Source: Rhodocytophaga rosea
GTDB lineage: Bacteria; Bacteroidota; Bacteroidia; Cytophagales; 172606-1
NCBI RefSeq assembly: GCF_010119975.1
Contig: NZ_CP048222.1
Span: 2,746,501 to 2,810,500 of the forward strand
Length of the DNA stretch: 64,000 bases
Reading direction: 5' to 3'
The first letter of the stretch is position 1. Each line of letters opens with the position of its first letter. The notes under the pieces are model-generated. The model had not been told where the DNA came from. It saw only the letters and a list, made by a program, of their open reading frames with translations, and ran no database searches. The translations under genes and the position numbers were made by a program. This document shows positions 35,932 to 46,626 of the stretch, one piece after another.

Positions 35932-37125
35932 TTAGTCAATATTCCCACCCACTTTTAAGCCACTAGGTACACTGTCAGGAATTTTGCGGTCAAATGTATC
36001 ATCATTCAGTGAATTAAGGAAAGCTTCAATGGCTTGCATATCTTTAAATCTGAGCCTCATTTTTTTTGCCAGCGGATCTAACTGTTCACGGGTGACATGG
36101 GGATTTGGTGGCTCTTTGCCGGCCATATCTTCGTAAAACTCCAGTACTTGCCTGAGTGTTTTCAGCTTACCACTGTGCATATAAGGGTCAGTATAACGCA
36201 AGTTACGCAAGGTGGGTGTGCGGAAAGCATAGGTATTATTGGCACCGGCATCAGATACTTTTACCTTCTCATTATCAACTACTCCTAATACATGCAGTTT
36301 AAAGTCAGAAAACATAGGGCCGTTATGGCATGTGGCACACCCTGATTTGAGAAATGCCGTAAACCCTTCTTTTTCCAGGGAAGATAAAACTGCTTCATCT
36401 CCCCGCATATACTGGTCAAAACGGGAATTGTTAGCCAGCAGCGAACGCTCAAAAGCAGCCAATGCTTTGCTGATATTGATGGCTGTAATGGCTTCGGTAT
36501 CAGTAAATACTTCGCTAAATAATTGTTTGTAGGCTGGAATGCTGCGAAGCCGGTTTACTACCGTATCCAGTGTTACCTCGGCTTGAAAGGAATGTCCACG
36601 CATTTCTTCCAGGTTTTTGATAGGCTCCAGCGATTGGTTTTCCAGGCTTTCCACCCGCAGATCCCAGAACATAGGTGCCTTTTGGGGATCATAGTTCCCT
36701 TCGGGATCTATTCCGTTAAAAGCGGTATTCAGAATAGTATGGGCATTACGCCGGCCAAAAGGGATGGTATTGGGTTGCTTAAATGTGCGCATTTCTCCCA
36801 GACCTATGCCATTTACGCCAATGGATACTTCCTGGCTTTCGGCATAGCCATACTCCGGATGATGGCAGGAAGCACAGGCCACATCTTTTGCACCTGATAA
36901 GATAGGATCGTAGAAAAGCAATCTGCCTAATTCAATTTTTTGGGGAGTAGCCGGGTTATCTTCCGGAGAAATAAAGGTTTCCGGTAAAGCACTTACCTCT
37001 TCCAGAATGGCTTCTGCTGTATCCACTTCATCAGCCGACTGCGCTTTCTCTCTGTTGCAAGCAATAATGGCTATCGTTGTCACATACAAAATGACAGAAA
37101 AAAATAAGTAGTTTTTTGCCCTCAT
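35932..37125 (-). CDS. Di-haem cytochrome c peroxidase (MauG/CcpA family), lipoprotein
   Basis: A 397-residue exported protein. A signal peptide ends at about residue 23 with an IIAC lipobox (Cys23), so the protein is probably membrane-anchored in the periplasm. Two haem-binding motifs are present: CASCHH (in the PEYGYAES segment) and CATCHN (in GPMFSDFKLHVLG). The C-terminal RTPTLRNLRYTDPYMHSG segment with its Met/His ligands is typical. The family reduces hydrogen peroxide with electrons from small cytochromes or modifies substrates as MauG does. It is divergent from the propeller kinase, and the haem supply is not encoded nearby. Confidence 0.9.
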   Translation of the reverse strand: MRAKNYLFFSVILYVTTIAIIACNREKAQSADEVDTAEAILEEVSALPETFISPEDNPATPQKIELGRLLFYDPILSGAKDVACASCHHPEYGYAESQEVSIGVNGIGLGEMRTFKQPNTIPFGRRNAHTILNTAFNGIDPEGNYDPQKAPMFWDLRVESLENQSLEPIKNLEEMRGHSFQAEVTLDTVVNRLRSIPAYKQLFSEVFTDTEAITAINISKALAAFERSLLANNSRFDQYMRGDEAVLSSLEKEGFTAFLKSGCATCHNGPMFSDFKLHVLGVVDNEKVKVSDAGANNTYAFRTPTLRNLRYTDPYMHSGKLKTLRQVLEFYEDMAGKEPPNPHVTREQLDPLAKKMRLRFKDMQAIEAFLNSLNDDTFDRKIPDSVPSGLKVGGNID

Positions 37126-37446
37126 TACCTTATCAAATAGTACTACTCTCTCCTAATAGAATAGGTAAAAATACTAAAGGTGTCAATAATTAAAAAGCAG
37201 GAATAGATAGGAAAGTTAATAGTAAAATATATTTATAGTGAAAAACAGAAAAATGGTGTTTATGCAAGGATAATGATGTGATACTAACAATTTCTAAAGA
37301 AGTATGCTATTTATCTTTGCAGATGAGTATATTTATATGTTCAAGCGGATCTAACTCTCTCAGTTTACCCTGATTCCAGACTTGATATTTTTCAAATAAA
37401 AGTTCCATTTTATCTCCTCTGGCATACCCTGAGGTTACATCTCCTT
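37126..37446. other. Divergent promoter region, no gene
   Basis: The 321 bases between the cytochrome peroxidase and the sensor kinase hold no gene. A perfect plus-strand -7 box TATCTTTG lies at 37312-37319, about 130 bases before the kinase ATG, without a clear -33 TTG at the normal spacing. Confidence 0.35.
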
Positions 37447-40400
37447 ATGTTCAGCCGGCTTGTTTATACTCATCACTTTTTGTCTGGATACTTATTTTTT
37501 GTTTTCATTTTAGTCTGGCAATGTTTAACCATTGCACATAGTGGACAGGCGCAAAGTGTAGACCTTACGTTTAAACATATTACCACCAAGGAGGGACTTT
37601 CCCAAAGCCGGGTAAATACAATTCTTCAGGATAAGCAGGGTTTTATGTGGTTTGGCACCTGGGATGGCCTTAATAAGTATGACGGATACAAATTTACCAT
37701 TTACCGCAATGATCCTTCTGACTCGACCAGTATCAGCAGTAGCCACATTGTGGATATGCTCGAAGACCGGGAAGGCAATATCTGGATTGCTACTTATGAT
37801 GGAGGATTAAATAAATTTGATCGCAAGACTAATTCTTTTATACATTATCAGCATGATCCAGGGAAGCCTACTAGCATTAGCAGTAATGTAATCAGGTGTT
37901 TGTTTGAAGACGCACAAGGCACGTTATGGGTGGGTACCCGGCATGGACTAAATAAATTTAATAAAAAAGATAATACCTTTATCCAATACCATCATCGGGC
38001 AGGCGATAACAAAAGCCTGATTAACGACGAAGTGGGCGATGTATTGGAAGACCGGAAAGGAAACCTGTGGATAGGAACTTTTAAGGGTGGTTTGGATCGT
38101 TTTGACCGCGATAAAAATGAATTTATTCATCACCAGCACAACCCTGCTCAACCTAACAGTTTAAGTAGCAACTTTATCCTGTGCCTCTTTGAAGACAGCA
38201 AAGGAAACCTGTGGATCGGTACCCAGAGTGGCGGTGTAAATGTAAGGAATGAAGTGCAGGATACCTTTACCCATTATATCCATGAGCCTGATAATAATCA
38301 TTCCCTGATCAATAACATGGTGATTAGTATGGAAGAGGATCTGCAAGGCAGAGTATGGATTGGGACTGACAATGGTGGCCTCAACATTTTCGATCCGGGC
38401 CAGCGTCTTTTTTACCGCTACCTGCCGGATCGCTATACTTCCAATGGGCTTAACAACGCCTCTGTCTATTCTATTTACCGGGATAAACAACAGAATATGT
38501 GGGTAGGCACCTACAGCGGCGGAATTAATTTCTATGACCAGCACCGCAAACAGTTCTCCTATTATCAATACAATCCCCTGGGTAAAAATAGCCTGTCTCA
38601 CAATTTTATATTTGCATTTGCCGAAGATAAAAGAGGCCATATCTGGCTAACTACAGATGGCGGAGGGTTGAATATTTTTAATCCTCAATCAAAAACTTTC
38701 CTTCACTATACACATGACCGGAACAATTCTAACAGTGTGGGCAGCAATTTTATAACCGATATTCACATTGACCGGGAAGAGAATATATGGGTGGGGGCAT
38801 GGGGCAGCGGAGTTACCCGTATCAGCGACAACGGCAAAGTATTTACTCACTACCGGCATAATCCGGGTGATGCGCATGGTCTTAGTTCTAACTATCCTCT
38901 CACATTCTGTGAAGACAAACAAGGCAACCTGTGGATCGGGACAAATGGGGCAGGTTTGGATCGCTTTAATAAGCGTACAAACCAATTTGCGAACTTCAGT
39001 TATAATCCGGCTGATCGCACCAGTGTAAGCAATAACTACATCCTTTGTTTGTTTATGGATAGCCAGAACAAAATATGGATAGGTACTTCCGGAGGAGGCT
39101 TAAATTATTTCGATCCCGATAAAAATCAATTCACCAGATACTCTTCCCAGCCCAATGACCCGAATAGTTTGAGTAATGATTACGTTTATTCAATTTTTGA
39201 AGACAGCAAAGGTAACTTATGGATTGCTACGGGAAATGGCTTAAATTTGTTTGACCCCAGTAAAGGCCGTTTTAAAGTATATCAACAAAAGAATGGATTA
39301 CCAGGCAATACGATTAATGCAATACAGGAAGACAATCATGGCCTGCTCTGGATAAGCACCAATAACGGAATCAGCCAATTTAATCCTCGGAAACAATCTT
39401 TCAAAAATTATTCAGTAGCAGACGGGTTAGTTGGAAATGAATTCACTCATGCTTCGCTGAAAAGCCGCACTGGAGAACTCTATTTTGGAAGTCCCGATGG
39501 CTTTACAGTATTTAATCCCGATAGCATCAAAGACAATCCGGTTATTCCTCCGGTATACATCACCGGATTTCAGGTCTTTAACAAAGAAGTAAACATTGGA
39601 GGCAAAGATAATTTGCTTCAGAAGTCAATTGATCAAACTCAGGAAATCACCTTATCCTATAAGCAAACTGTATTCTCCTTCGAGTTTGCAGCCCCCAACT
39701 ATACTTCGCCGGAGAAAAACCAGTACGCCTATAAGATGGAGAATTTTGACACCGACTGGAATTATATTGGCAATAAGCGATCGGCAACCTACACAAATCT
39801 GAATGCTGGCACTTACTATTTCCGGGTGAAAGCTTCTAACAATGACGGGTTATGGAATGAGCAGGGTACTTCCATCAAAATAACCATTACCCCTCCTTTC
39901 TGGCAAACCTGGTGGTTTAGACTGGTAACTATTACTGGGTTGCTGTTAGGCGCCATAGGCCTTTACGGATGGCGGGTTAATTCAGTGGAGGCTGAAAAAA
40001 ATCAATTAGAGAGTCAGAATAAGGCACTCCAAAAAATCAATGCCGAACTAGATAACTTTGTGTACCGGGCTTCGCATGATCTGAGAGCACCTCTTACTTC
40101 TATTTTAGGCTTGATTAACATCAGCAAAACGGAGAGAGACGAGACAAGTAAGGTAATGTACCTGGGTTTAATGGAAAAAAGTGTGCAAAAACTGGATACT
40201 TTTATTCAGAGCATTATTAACTATTCTAAAAATGCCCGCACCCAGGTGGTGAGCCAGCCGATTGACTTTGCTGCTTTACTTGAGGAAGCCCTGGAAGCCT
40301 TACACTACCAGGAAGGATTTGCTGACCTTGAGAAACAAATCGAGATCCACCAAAACATACCTTTTAATAGTGATGTATTTCGTCTCAGTATTATTTTTAA

Positions 40401-40716
40401 TAATATCTTATCCAATGCCATTAAGTACCGGTCCACTGCAAACAAGCCCTGCTGGATACGTATTTACATAAAGGTAGAGCAAGCCAAAGCAGTGATTGAA
40501 CTAGAGGATAATGGACGAGGAATAGCCCAGGAAAATCAGGCGAAAATCTTTGATATGTTTTACCGTGCCACCGACCAGGGTGTAGGTTCTGGCTTAGGGC
40601 TATATATCGTAAAGGAAGCGGTTAACACACTAAAAGGAAACATAGTTATACAATCTCAACTAGGCGTTGGGAGTACGTTTATTATTGAGTTACCCAACGA
40701 GAAAGGTCTTTCTTAA
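37447..40716 (+). CDS. Periplasmic beta-propeller sensor histidine kinase
   Basis: A 1089-residue sensor. After a signal peptide (about 1-36) come about 13 two-component-regulator propeller repeats (LWIGT..GL..FD pattern), then a Y_Y_Y domain (GTYYFRVKASNNDGLWNEQGT), one TM helix near 825-845, a short coiled coil, and a kinase core: phospho-acceptor His877 in SHDLRAPL, N-box NNILSNAIKY, G boxes DNGRGI at about 1021 and GSGLGLYIV at about 1048. Unlike SusR-type hybrid regulators it has no receiver or AraC output, so an unlinked response regulator must be its partner. The ligand is unknown, perhaps a carbohydrate. Confidence 0.93.
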   Translation: MFSRLVYTHHFLSGYLFFVFILVWQCLTIAHSGQAQSVDLTFKHITTKEGLSQSRVNTILQDKQGFMWFGTWDGLNKYDGYKFTIYRNDPSDSTSISSSHIVDMLEDREGNIWIATYDGGLNKFDRKTNSFIHYQHDPGKPTSISSNVIRCLFEDAQGTLWVGTRHGLNKFNKKDNTFIQYHHRAGDNKSLINDEVGDVLEDRKGNLWIGTFKGGLDRFDRDKNEFIHHQHNPAQPNSLSSNFILCLFEDSKGNLWIGTQSGGVNVRNEVQDTFTHYIHEPDNNHSLINNMVISMEEDLQGRVWIGTDNGGLNIFDPGQRLFYRYLPDRYTSNGLNNASVYSIYRDKQQNMWVGTYSGGINFYDQHRKQFSYYQYNPLGKNSLSHNFIFAFAEDKRGHIWLTTDGGGLNIFNPQSKTFLHYTHDRNNSNSVGSNFITDIHIDREENIWVGAWGSGVTRISDNGKVFTHYRHNPGDAHGLSSNYPLTFCEDKQGNLWIGTNGAGLDRFNKRTNQFANFSYNPADRTSVSNNYILCLFMDSQNKIWIGTSGGGLNYFDPDKNQFTRYSSQPNDPNSLSNDYVYSIFEDSKGNLWIATGNGLNLFDPSKGRFKVYQQKNGLPGNTINAIQEDNHGLLWISTNNGISQFNPRKQSFKNYSVADGLVGNEFTHASLKSRTGELYFGSPDGFTVFNPDSIKDNPVIPPVYITGFQVFNKEVNIGGKDNLLQKSIDQTQEITLSYKQTVFSFEFAAPNYTSPEKNQYAYKMENFDTDWNYIGNKRSATYTNLNAGTYYFRVKASNNDGLWNEQGTSIKITITPPFWQTWWFRLVTITGLLLGAIGLYGWRVNSVEAEKNQLESQNKALQKINAELDNFVYRASHDLRAPLTSILGLINISKTERDETSKVMYLGLMEKSVQKLDTFIQSIINYSKNARTQVVSQPIDFAALLEEALEALHYQEGFADLEKQIEIHQNIPFNSDVFRLSIIFNNILSNAIKYRSTANKPCWIRIYIKVEQAKAVIELEDNGRGIAQENQAKIFDMFYRATDQGVGSGLGLYIVKEAVNTLKGNIVIQSQLGVGSTFIIELPNEKGLS

Positions 40717-40837
40717 CCTAAGATAGATTACATTTTTTCAAATCCTACCTATGAAAGGCGCAGGCAAGAATTAATCAAATAGCTTCTTAATAGCAAGGTA
40801 AGTACGAGCCAATATATAATCACAATCAGTAAAGAAA

Positions 40838-41653
40838 ATGAATACTATTAACAAAGCGGTTTGGGTGGGAGCGCTGTATATACCTATTAAATGGGTAACT
40901 ATACCTACTATAGGTGCCTGCTTGTATAATAATGGACATTGGAATAACTGGTATTTTTTACTCATTCCATCCATTGGCCTCATTCTTTTTAAACAGCTCG
41001 GTAAAAGATTTTTTACAACCGCTACCGTTCCATCATATTCCGGAATTTTCAATAATACAATAGAAAAATACTATCCTGCCAATGCTTCCAAAATTCAACA
41101 AGAAGTATTTGGGCATTATATGGAGGTAAGCAAAGACACAAGATTTGCTTTGCGTTCAAAAAATCCGATAGATAGGCGGCTTGATTTCTGTTCTTATTTT
41201 TTAGCCCTGATCAAAACGCTTGACCAGCGGAATGAGAATTTTGAAATGATCAGGCAAGTGTGTTTAGAAGTAGTAACGGAATATGTAAGGCCTACAAACA
41301 AATTACAGGCATATATTAAAAAACTTATTCCAACGCTGATTCATACCTGGCTTGCACAACAACTCATACAAAAGCTTGGTAAAAAAGTAAGTAAAAATGA
41401 TAATCCGGAAGGGTTTATTGCAAATATTATTACAGCGAAAGAAGAAACATTCGGATTGGGGTATGGGGTCGACATTTTGGAATGTGGCATTTGTAAACTT
41501 TTTCAAAAGCATTCCTACAGCAAGTATGCTTCCATCCTTTGTGAGGTGGACGAAATCACTTCTGGCCTGGCAGGCCTTAAGCTCATTAGAACAGGCACCA
41601 TTGCAAACGGGGCTAATAAATGTGATTTTAGATTCATCAAAGAAACCAGTTGA
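40838..41653 (+). CDS. Membrane-anchored L-2-amino-thiazoline-4-carboxylic acid hydrolase-like protein
   Basis: A 271-residue protein with two N-terminal membrane helices (about 5-26 and 34-55). The C-terminal 150 residues match the ATC-hydrolase-like family: FGLGYGVDILECGICKLFQKHSYSKYASILCEVDE, then LKLIRTGTIANGANKCDFRF. The paired cysteines (C in LECGIC, C in SILCEVD, C in NKCDFRF) are the conserved points. Many relatives are uncharacterised, and thiazoline hydrolysis is known only for the founding members. Membrane anchoring is unusual. The gene lies alone after the kinase. Confidence 0.72.
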   Translation: MNTINKAVWVGALYIPIKWVTIPTIGACLYNNGHWNNWYFLLIPSIGLILFKQLGKRFFTTATVPSYSGIFNNTIEKYYPANASKIQQEVFGHYMEVSKDTRFALRSKNPIDRRLDFCSYFLALIKTLDQRNENFEMIRQVCLEVVTEYVRPTNKLQAYIKKLIPTLIHTWLAQQLIQKLGKKVSKNDNPEGFIANIITAKEETFGLGYGVDILECGICKLFQKHSYSKYASILCEVDEITSGLAGLKLIRTGTIANGANKCDFRFIKETS

Positions 41654-42132
41654 TAATGACAAGCAAGGAAGCCTTTACAATTAATTAAACACACAAAGGA
41701 GAAAATATTCATTGGCGACTTATGGGTGTTTGAATCTCCACAGCCGTTTAGCAAGTTATTCATGACAAATAATGATTTTTCGCCTTTATAAGTCAGGCAG
41801 TCATTCAACTGAAATAATATCTTTCTACTAGAATGAAGGCGGATAACCAATACTACTTAAACTTTATTGCCTCATCACTTATCTCTTATATTAAAGACTT
41901 TTTACCTGCAAAAGCCCTTTTTATTGGATGATTTATCTTTTTTATGCTCCTAAATTTGGGATTCATCGAAAAGGAGAGCTTTTGTATGATTACAATTATT
42001 TTTTACATTATTTTTATATAGGTATTACGCTTCAGGTGGACCCATGCGCTTTTATTGTGGTCTTGCTACTGCCTCCTGGCAGATTTTTTTATTCTGAGAA
42101 TAGTAATCGTATATTTTTTCACCTTTACCACT

Positions 42133-42330
42133 ATGGATACAATATCCAACCAAACCAAAGACGAGTTATTTTTGAAGGTCCGGAAGCAGATAGCAAAGGC
42201 TAAAGCTATTATTGCCCAGAGCAGAAAAACGGTTGAGCAGGCCAAACAGCAAATCGATCGCTTCAAAGAAGAATCTGATACTTATCTGATACCAATCAAA
42301 AATGCTCATAGAAAAAGCCTCTCGAGTTAA
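42133..42330 (+). CDS. Small coiled-coil hypothetical protein (65 aa)
   Basis: Starting at ATG 42133 the protein is a nearly continuous charged amphipathic helix (KVRKQIAKAKAIIAQSRKTV then AKQQIDRFKEESD), so a coiled coil is likely. The longer frame upstream adds an odd cysteine-rich hydrophobic stretch and was not used. No family was recognised. Bases 41654-42132 before it hold only overlapping open frames that I do not support. Confidence 0.4.
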   Translation: MDTISNQTKDELFLKVRKQIAKAKAIIAQSRKTVEQAKQQIDRFKEESDTYLIPIKNAHRKSLSS

Positions 42331-42990
42331 AAGGTCATTTATATAATTACCGATTGATAGTAATGCTTCATAATAAAATGCTTCCCTAGCAGGAATACAT
42401 TTATCTAATCTGCAAGGGATTATATATTTATGCCCCATTATTACTATATCATTGTCATGATGCAGTTTTATAGCCTACCTGCGGTGTTAGCACGTCAGTT
42501 GGCTTTTCTGAGTATGTGATCTCCCCCTATACAAACAGGTAGCCATAAGTTATGGGATACTTTTACCCTTCGAATAGCTAAAACACCTCATCCATTCTTT
42601 CAGGCTATCCAGCCGGAATGGCTCTAATCCAGATAAGTCTCATATTTACTTTTCGGCAGTTGATTCCCGTGCAAAACTCATATTTGCAACGAAAAAACCA
42701 GGTAAACAGCCTAAAATGTTATTTTCTGATGGCAAGATGAAATCCAATTTGCTTGGCAAGTCCCGGCAAATACTTATGAGGAAATACAAGGCTTAAGCTT
42801 TTTCCGTATGAAATTGAAAAACATATCAGGTTTGCTCCTAAGCTGGAATTGATTTACCAAAATAATATTTATATTAGCCTCTAAGCATTGGAAAAGCCTT
42901 TACCCCAAAACAGGTAAACCGTATTGTTTCTGGCAGTAAAAGGTATTGTCTCTACAACTCACTTATGCTATTTGATAGCTCAAGTAAACT
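42331..42990. other. Gap without a supported gene
   Basis: About 660 bases before the PQQ dehydrogenase. Short open frames occur (for example one encoding PHPFFQAIQPEWL near 42590), but none gives a convincing protein or transposase match. The immediate upstream part of the dehydrogenase gene has no obvious promoter box. Confidence 0.4.
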
Positions 42991-45210
42991 ATGTCCCGAA
43001 TCAAAACATTCTTGATTATTTATCCATACATAAAAACGACCTTTCCATTTTTTCTTTTTATAGTTCTTTTGCATACTGCCTGCAACCGGCAGTCAGAGTA
43101 CAATGTAAACCGCACCTGGAAAGTATATAAAGCCGACGCAGAAAGCAGCAGTTATTCACCACTCACTCAGGTCAATAAAGAGAATGTGCATCAGCTACAG
43201 CTGGCATGGACCTTCCCGATGAAAGATGCGCTGGAAAATGCACGGTTTGGAAGCAGTGAATGTAATCCCATTATTATAGATGGAGTAATGTATGCTACGT
43301 CTGCCAGGCACCGGGCATATGCGATCAATGCGAGTAATGGTGAGAAAATATGGTCTTTCGATCCTTTTGACGGAGGGGAAGGAGGGGGTGTAAATCGGGG
43401 TGTTACCTACTGGGAGAAGGAGAACGATAAACGGATTTTATTTACAGCAGGAGATAACTTGTTTGCTGTGGATGCCAGAACCGGAAAACTCATTTCTACT
43501 TTCGGAAAAGAAGGTAAAGTGAGCATGAATGTTGGCCTTAGAGATGACCCTACTACCATATCCGTGATTCCTACTTCTCCAGGCATCGTGTATCAGGACT
43601 TGTTGATCCTAGGGGCGGAAGTATCAGAATTGTATGGGGCACAGCCTGGCTGGATACGGGCATATAATATTATCACCGGTAAACTGGAATGGACCTTCCA
43701 TACAATTCCACTACCGGGAGAACCAGGTTATGAAACATGGCCAAAAGACGCCTACAAATATGCAGGTGGGGTAAATGACTGGGCAGGGATGAGTCTGGAT
43801 CAGAATCGGGGCATGGTATTTTTGGCACTGGGGTCACCTTCGTATGATTTTTACGGCGCCGACCGGAAAGGCAAAAACTTATATGGCAATTGTGTGGTAG
43901 CGCTAAATGCAAAAACAGGCAAACTGATCTGGTATTTTCAAACTGTTCACCATGATTTGTGGGACTATGATCTGCCTGCGCCTCCCAATTTAGTAACTGT
44001 AGAAAAAGATGGGAAAACAATAGATGCCGTAGCGCAGACCACCAAGAGCGGATTTCTCTTTGTATTCAACCGCGAAACCGGAGAATCATTATTTCCCATA
44101 GAGGAACGCAAAGTACCTCCTTCGCACATACCCGGAGAAGAAGCCTGGCCTACCCAGCCCTTTCCGCTAAAGCCCAAACCCTATGCCCGCCAGTGGATGA
44201 CCAAAGATGATTTGTCTGATTTCTCACCAGCGGCTCACGATTCCTTGCTGAAAAGATTTAATTCCTTCCGGTATGAAGGATTGTTTACACCTCCTGACAC
44301 AAAAGGCACCTTAATGCTGCCTGGAACCAGGGGTGGTTCCAGCTGGGGCGGAGGTGCTTTTGATCCTGCAACAGGTATTCTATATGTAAAATCAAATGAC
44401 TCACCGGAGATCGACCTGTTACAAAAAATTGAACCAGAAGCCAATGCAGCTTCACAAACGGTACATAGCCAGGGAAAAACACTCTACATGAATTACTGCT
44501 CCAGTTGCCACGGAAAAGATAGAAATGGCGATGAACCGGTATATCCTTCCCTGATTGGGCTCAAAAACCGCATGACAAAAGAATCTGCTTTGAATAAAAT
44601 CAAACAAGGAGGTGGAAAAATGCCTGCCTTTGCTGGTGTGATCAAAGGTCAGGAAAAAGCTATACTTGCTTTTTTGTTTGAGGAACAACCTAAATTATCC
44701 CGGAAACAAGCTGAGTTACTGGAAATCCAGAGAAATAAAGCCGCCCAAAAAGTAACGGCAGAGGAGAGCCCAAAAACAGATACTGCTGCTATCTATCTGA
44801 ATTTAACAGCCTATGGGTATTTCAGAGATTCAGAAGGCCGCCCTGGTATAAAACCACCCTGGGGAACACTTCATGCGATTAACCTGAACACCGGAGAATA
44901 TGTATGGCAGATACCGGTAGGCAACCATCCGGAATTACAGGCAAAAGACGCTCCTGAAACTGGCTCTGAAGGTTCGGCCGGACCCATTGTTACTGCCGGC
45001 GGACTTGTATTTATTGGCGGTACCAGAGATAAAAAGCTCCGGGCATTTGATAAGGATACAGGAAAAAAATTGTGGGAGATTCCGCTTCCGGCTGTTGCAA
45101 ATGCGACCGCCTGTACGTATATGAGTAATAACAAACAATATATTGCACTCTCAGTCGCCGGAGACAAAGATAACCCTGGTGGGTATATTATGGCTTTTGC
45201 CCTGCATTAA
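42991..45210 (+). CDS. PQQ-dependent dehydrogenase with cytochrome c domain, lipoprotein
   Basis: A 739-residue periplasmic enzyme of the membrane-bound glucose dehydrogenase-like group. An N-terminal signal ends with lipobox HTAC (Cys31). The propeller holds typical W-motifs: [74 protein letters not shown], and [20 protein letters not shown]. Inserted near the C-terminus is a cytochrome c domain with CSSCHG at 503-508 and a Met ligand in GKMPAF, which would pass electrons from PQQ. It oxidises an alcohol or sugar. Substrate and PQQ synthesis genes are not in this window. Confidence 0.93.
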   Translation: [739 protein letters not shown]

Positions 45211-45331
45211 AAGGTATCAGCAAATCTTTTATAGTAAATCATAGCTTGCTTTCTTAAATACACTTCTTCTGTTAAATGTCCTCCATTTGCCTGAGTCATA
45301 AAACCTTGGTAAGTCGTATTATTTATAGGAG

Positions 45332-46626
45332 TTAAGTTAACGAATAGCCATCCCGGTAAGGCCGGTGCAAATGGCTGGCTGCTTCGCCATCATTAATAAA
45401 AGATTGTGTTTGTGGATTCCACTTTACCGGGCGTTTCAGCTCAAAAGCAATATTACCTAATATACAAACGGTATTACTGTGGTGGCCTACCTCTACTGGT
45501 ACCTGCGGATCTTTCCGGGAACGCATAGATTCAATAAAATTTGTTTCATGGCTCATACCAGTTTGATCTTTTACATTTTCTAAGGCCAGTGCAGGGTCAG
45601 AAGACCTAAAAAAATCACGGGTTACTTCTATCCATCCATCTGTACCCAGAACTTAACCCCTCTGGATTTTTTTTCATCCCATGCCCGGTCAGTCATTACA
45701 ATGCCATCTTCATAGCGGAAAGTTAAATAGTCATAATCCTGGTATCCGGGAGGGATGATTTCTACAGGTCCGCTGTTGTCTTTATTTAAGGCCCATTGGG
45801 CAATATCGAACATATGAGCGCCCCAGTCAGTGGTAAGCCCTCCTCCCAGTTCTTTATACCAGCGCCAGGCGCCCCATATCTTCTCATTTTCAGGTGGGTT
45901 AAGCGAAACAGGCGGATTCAACTGACTATTATAATGTACATATGGACTTGGCCCCAGCCACATATCCCAGTTAAGATCTTTGGGTACCGTTTCTTCCGGC
46001 AGGTCATACGGTTTGGGAGGAGCCGCACCGGTAAAGGCATTTACCCGCTCAATCTTACCGATTTTGCCTTCCTGCACCATGTTTACCGCATGTTTAAATC
46101 CTGGCTGGCTACGCTGCTGGCTGCCAACAGCCAGTATTCGTTTGTATTCCCGTACAGCTTTTACCAGCTGTTGCCCTTCTTTAATAGTAAAGGTCAGTGG
46201 CTTTTCCAGGTAAATATCCTTACCTGCTTTACAGGCATCTATCGCCATCAGGGCATGCCAATGGTCAGGAGAAGCAATTACCACCGCATCAATATCTTTT
46301 CTTGAAAGCAGTTCATGGTAGTTTTCATAGGTTTTTACCTTTACTCTTTGCTTTGCCTGTGTATAATACTCATTGACTTTTGATTCAAAACGCTGCCGTT
46401 TAATTCCATAGACATCACTGCCTGCAACCAGTTGCACACCTGGTACTTTGAGGAAGTTATTGATTAAGGAGATCGATCTGCGGCCTAAACCTATCACTCC
46501 AAGCCGGATCTGATCACTGGCAGCAAATGAGGTAAAAGAAGCACCAGGGAGTAAGCTTATGGCTGCAGTCCCTAAAAGAGAGGTGGTTAAAAAATGCCTT
46601 CTTGAGTTTGAATTAACTTTTTGCAT
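45332..46626 (-). pseudogene. Frameshifted Gfo/Idh/MocA-family oxidoreductase with Tat signal
   Basis: Two frames give a 431-residue Tat-exported oxidoreductase. The first (45628-46626) starts with a Tat signal (NSRRHFLTTSLLGTAAISLL) and has the Rossmann motif GVIGLGRRS, the substrate-site EKP in IYLEKPLT, and GGGLTTDWGAHMFDIAQWAL. It ends early in KFWVQMDG. The second frame continues with TDGWIEVTRDFF through HETNFIESMRSRKDPQVPVEVGHHSNTVCILGNIAFEL to 45332. The break is at the CCC at 45645-45647 (GGG on the coding strand), where one more G restores the frame, and the total length is two modulo three. The enzyme would act on sugars in the periplasm. Confidence 0.85.

Noticed and set aside
41928-42203. 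91-codon plus-strand frame
   Set aside because: The composition is erratic and it overlaps the start of the better supported coiled-coil frame.
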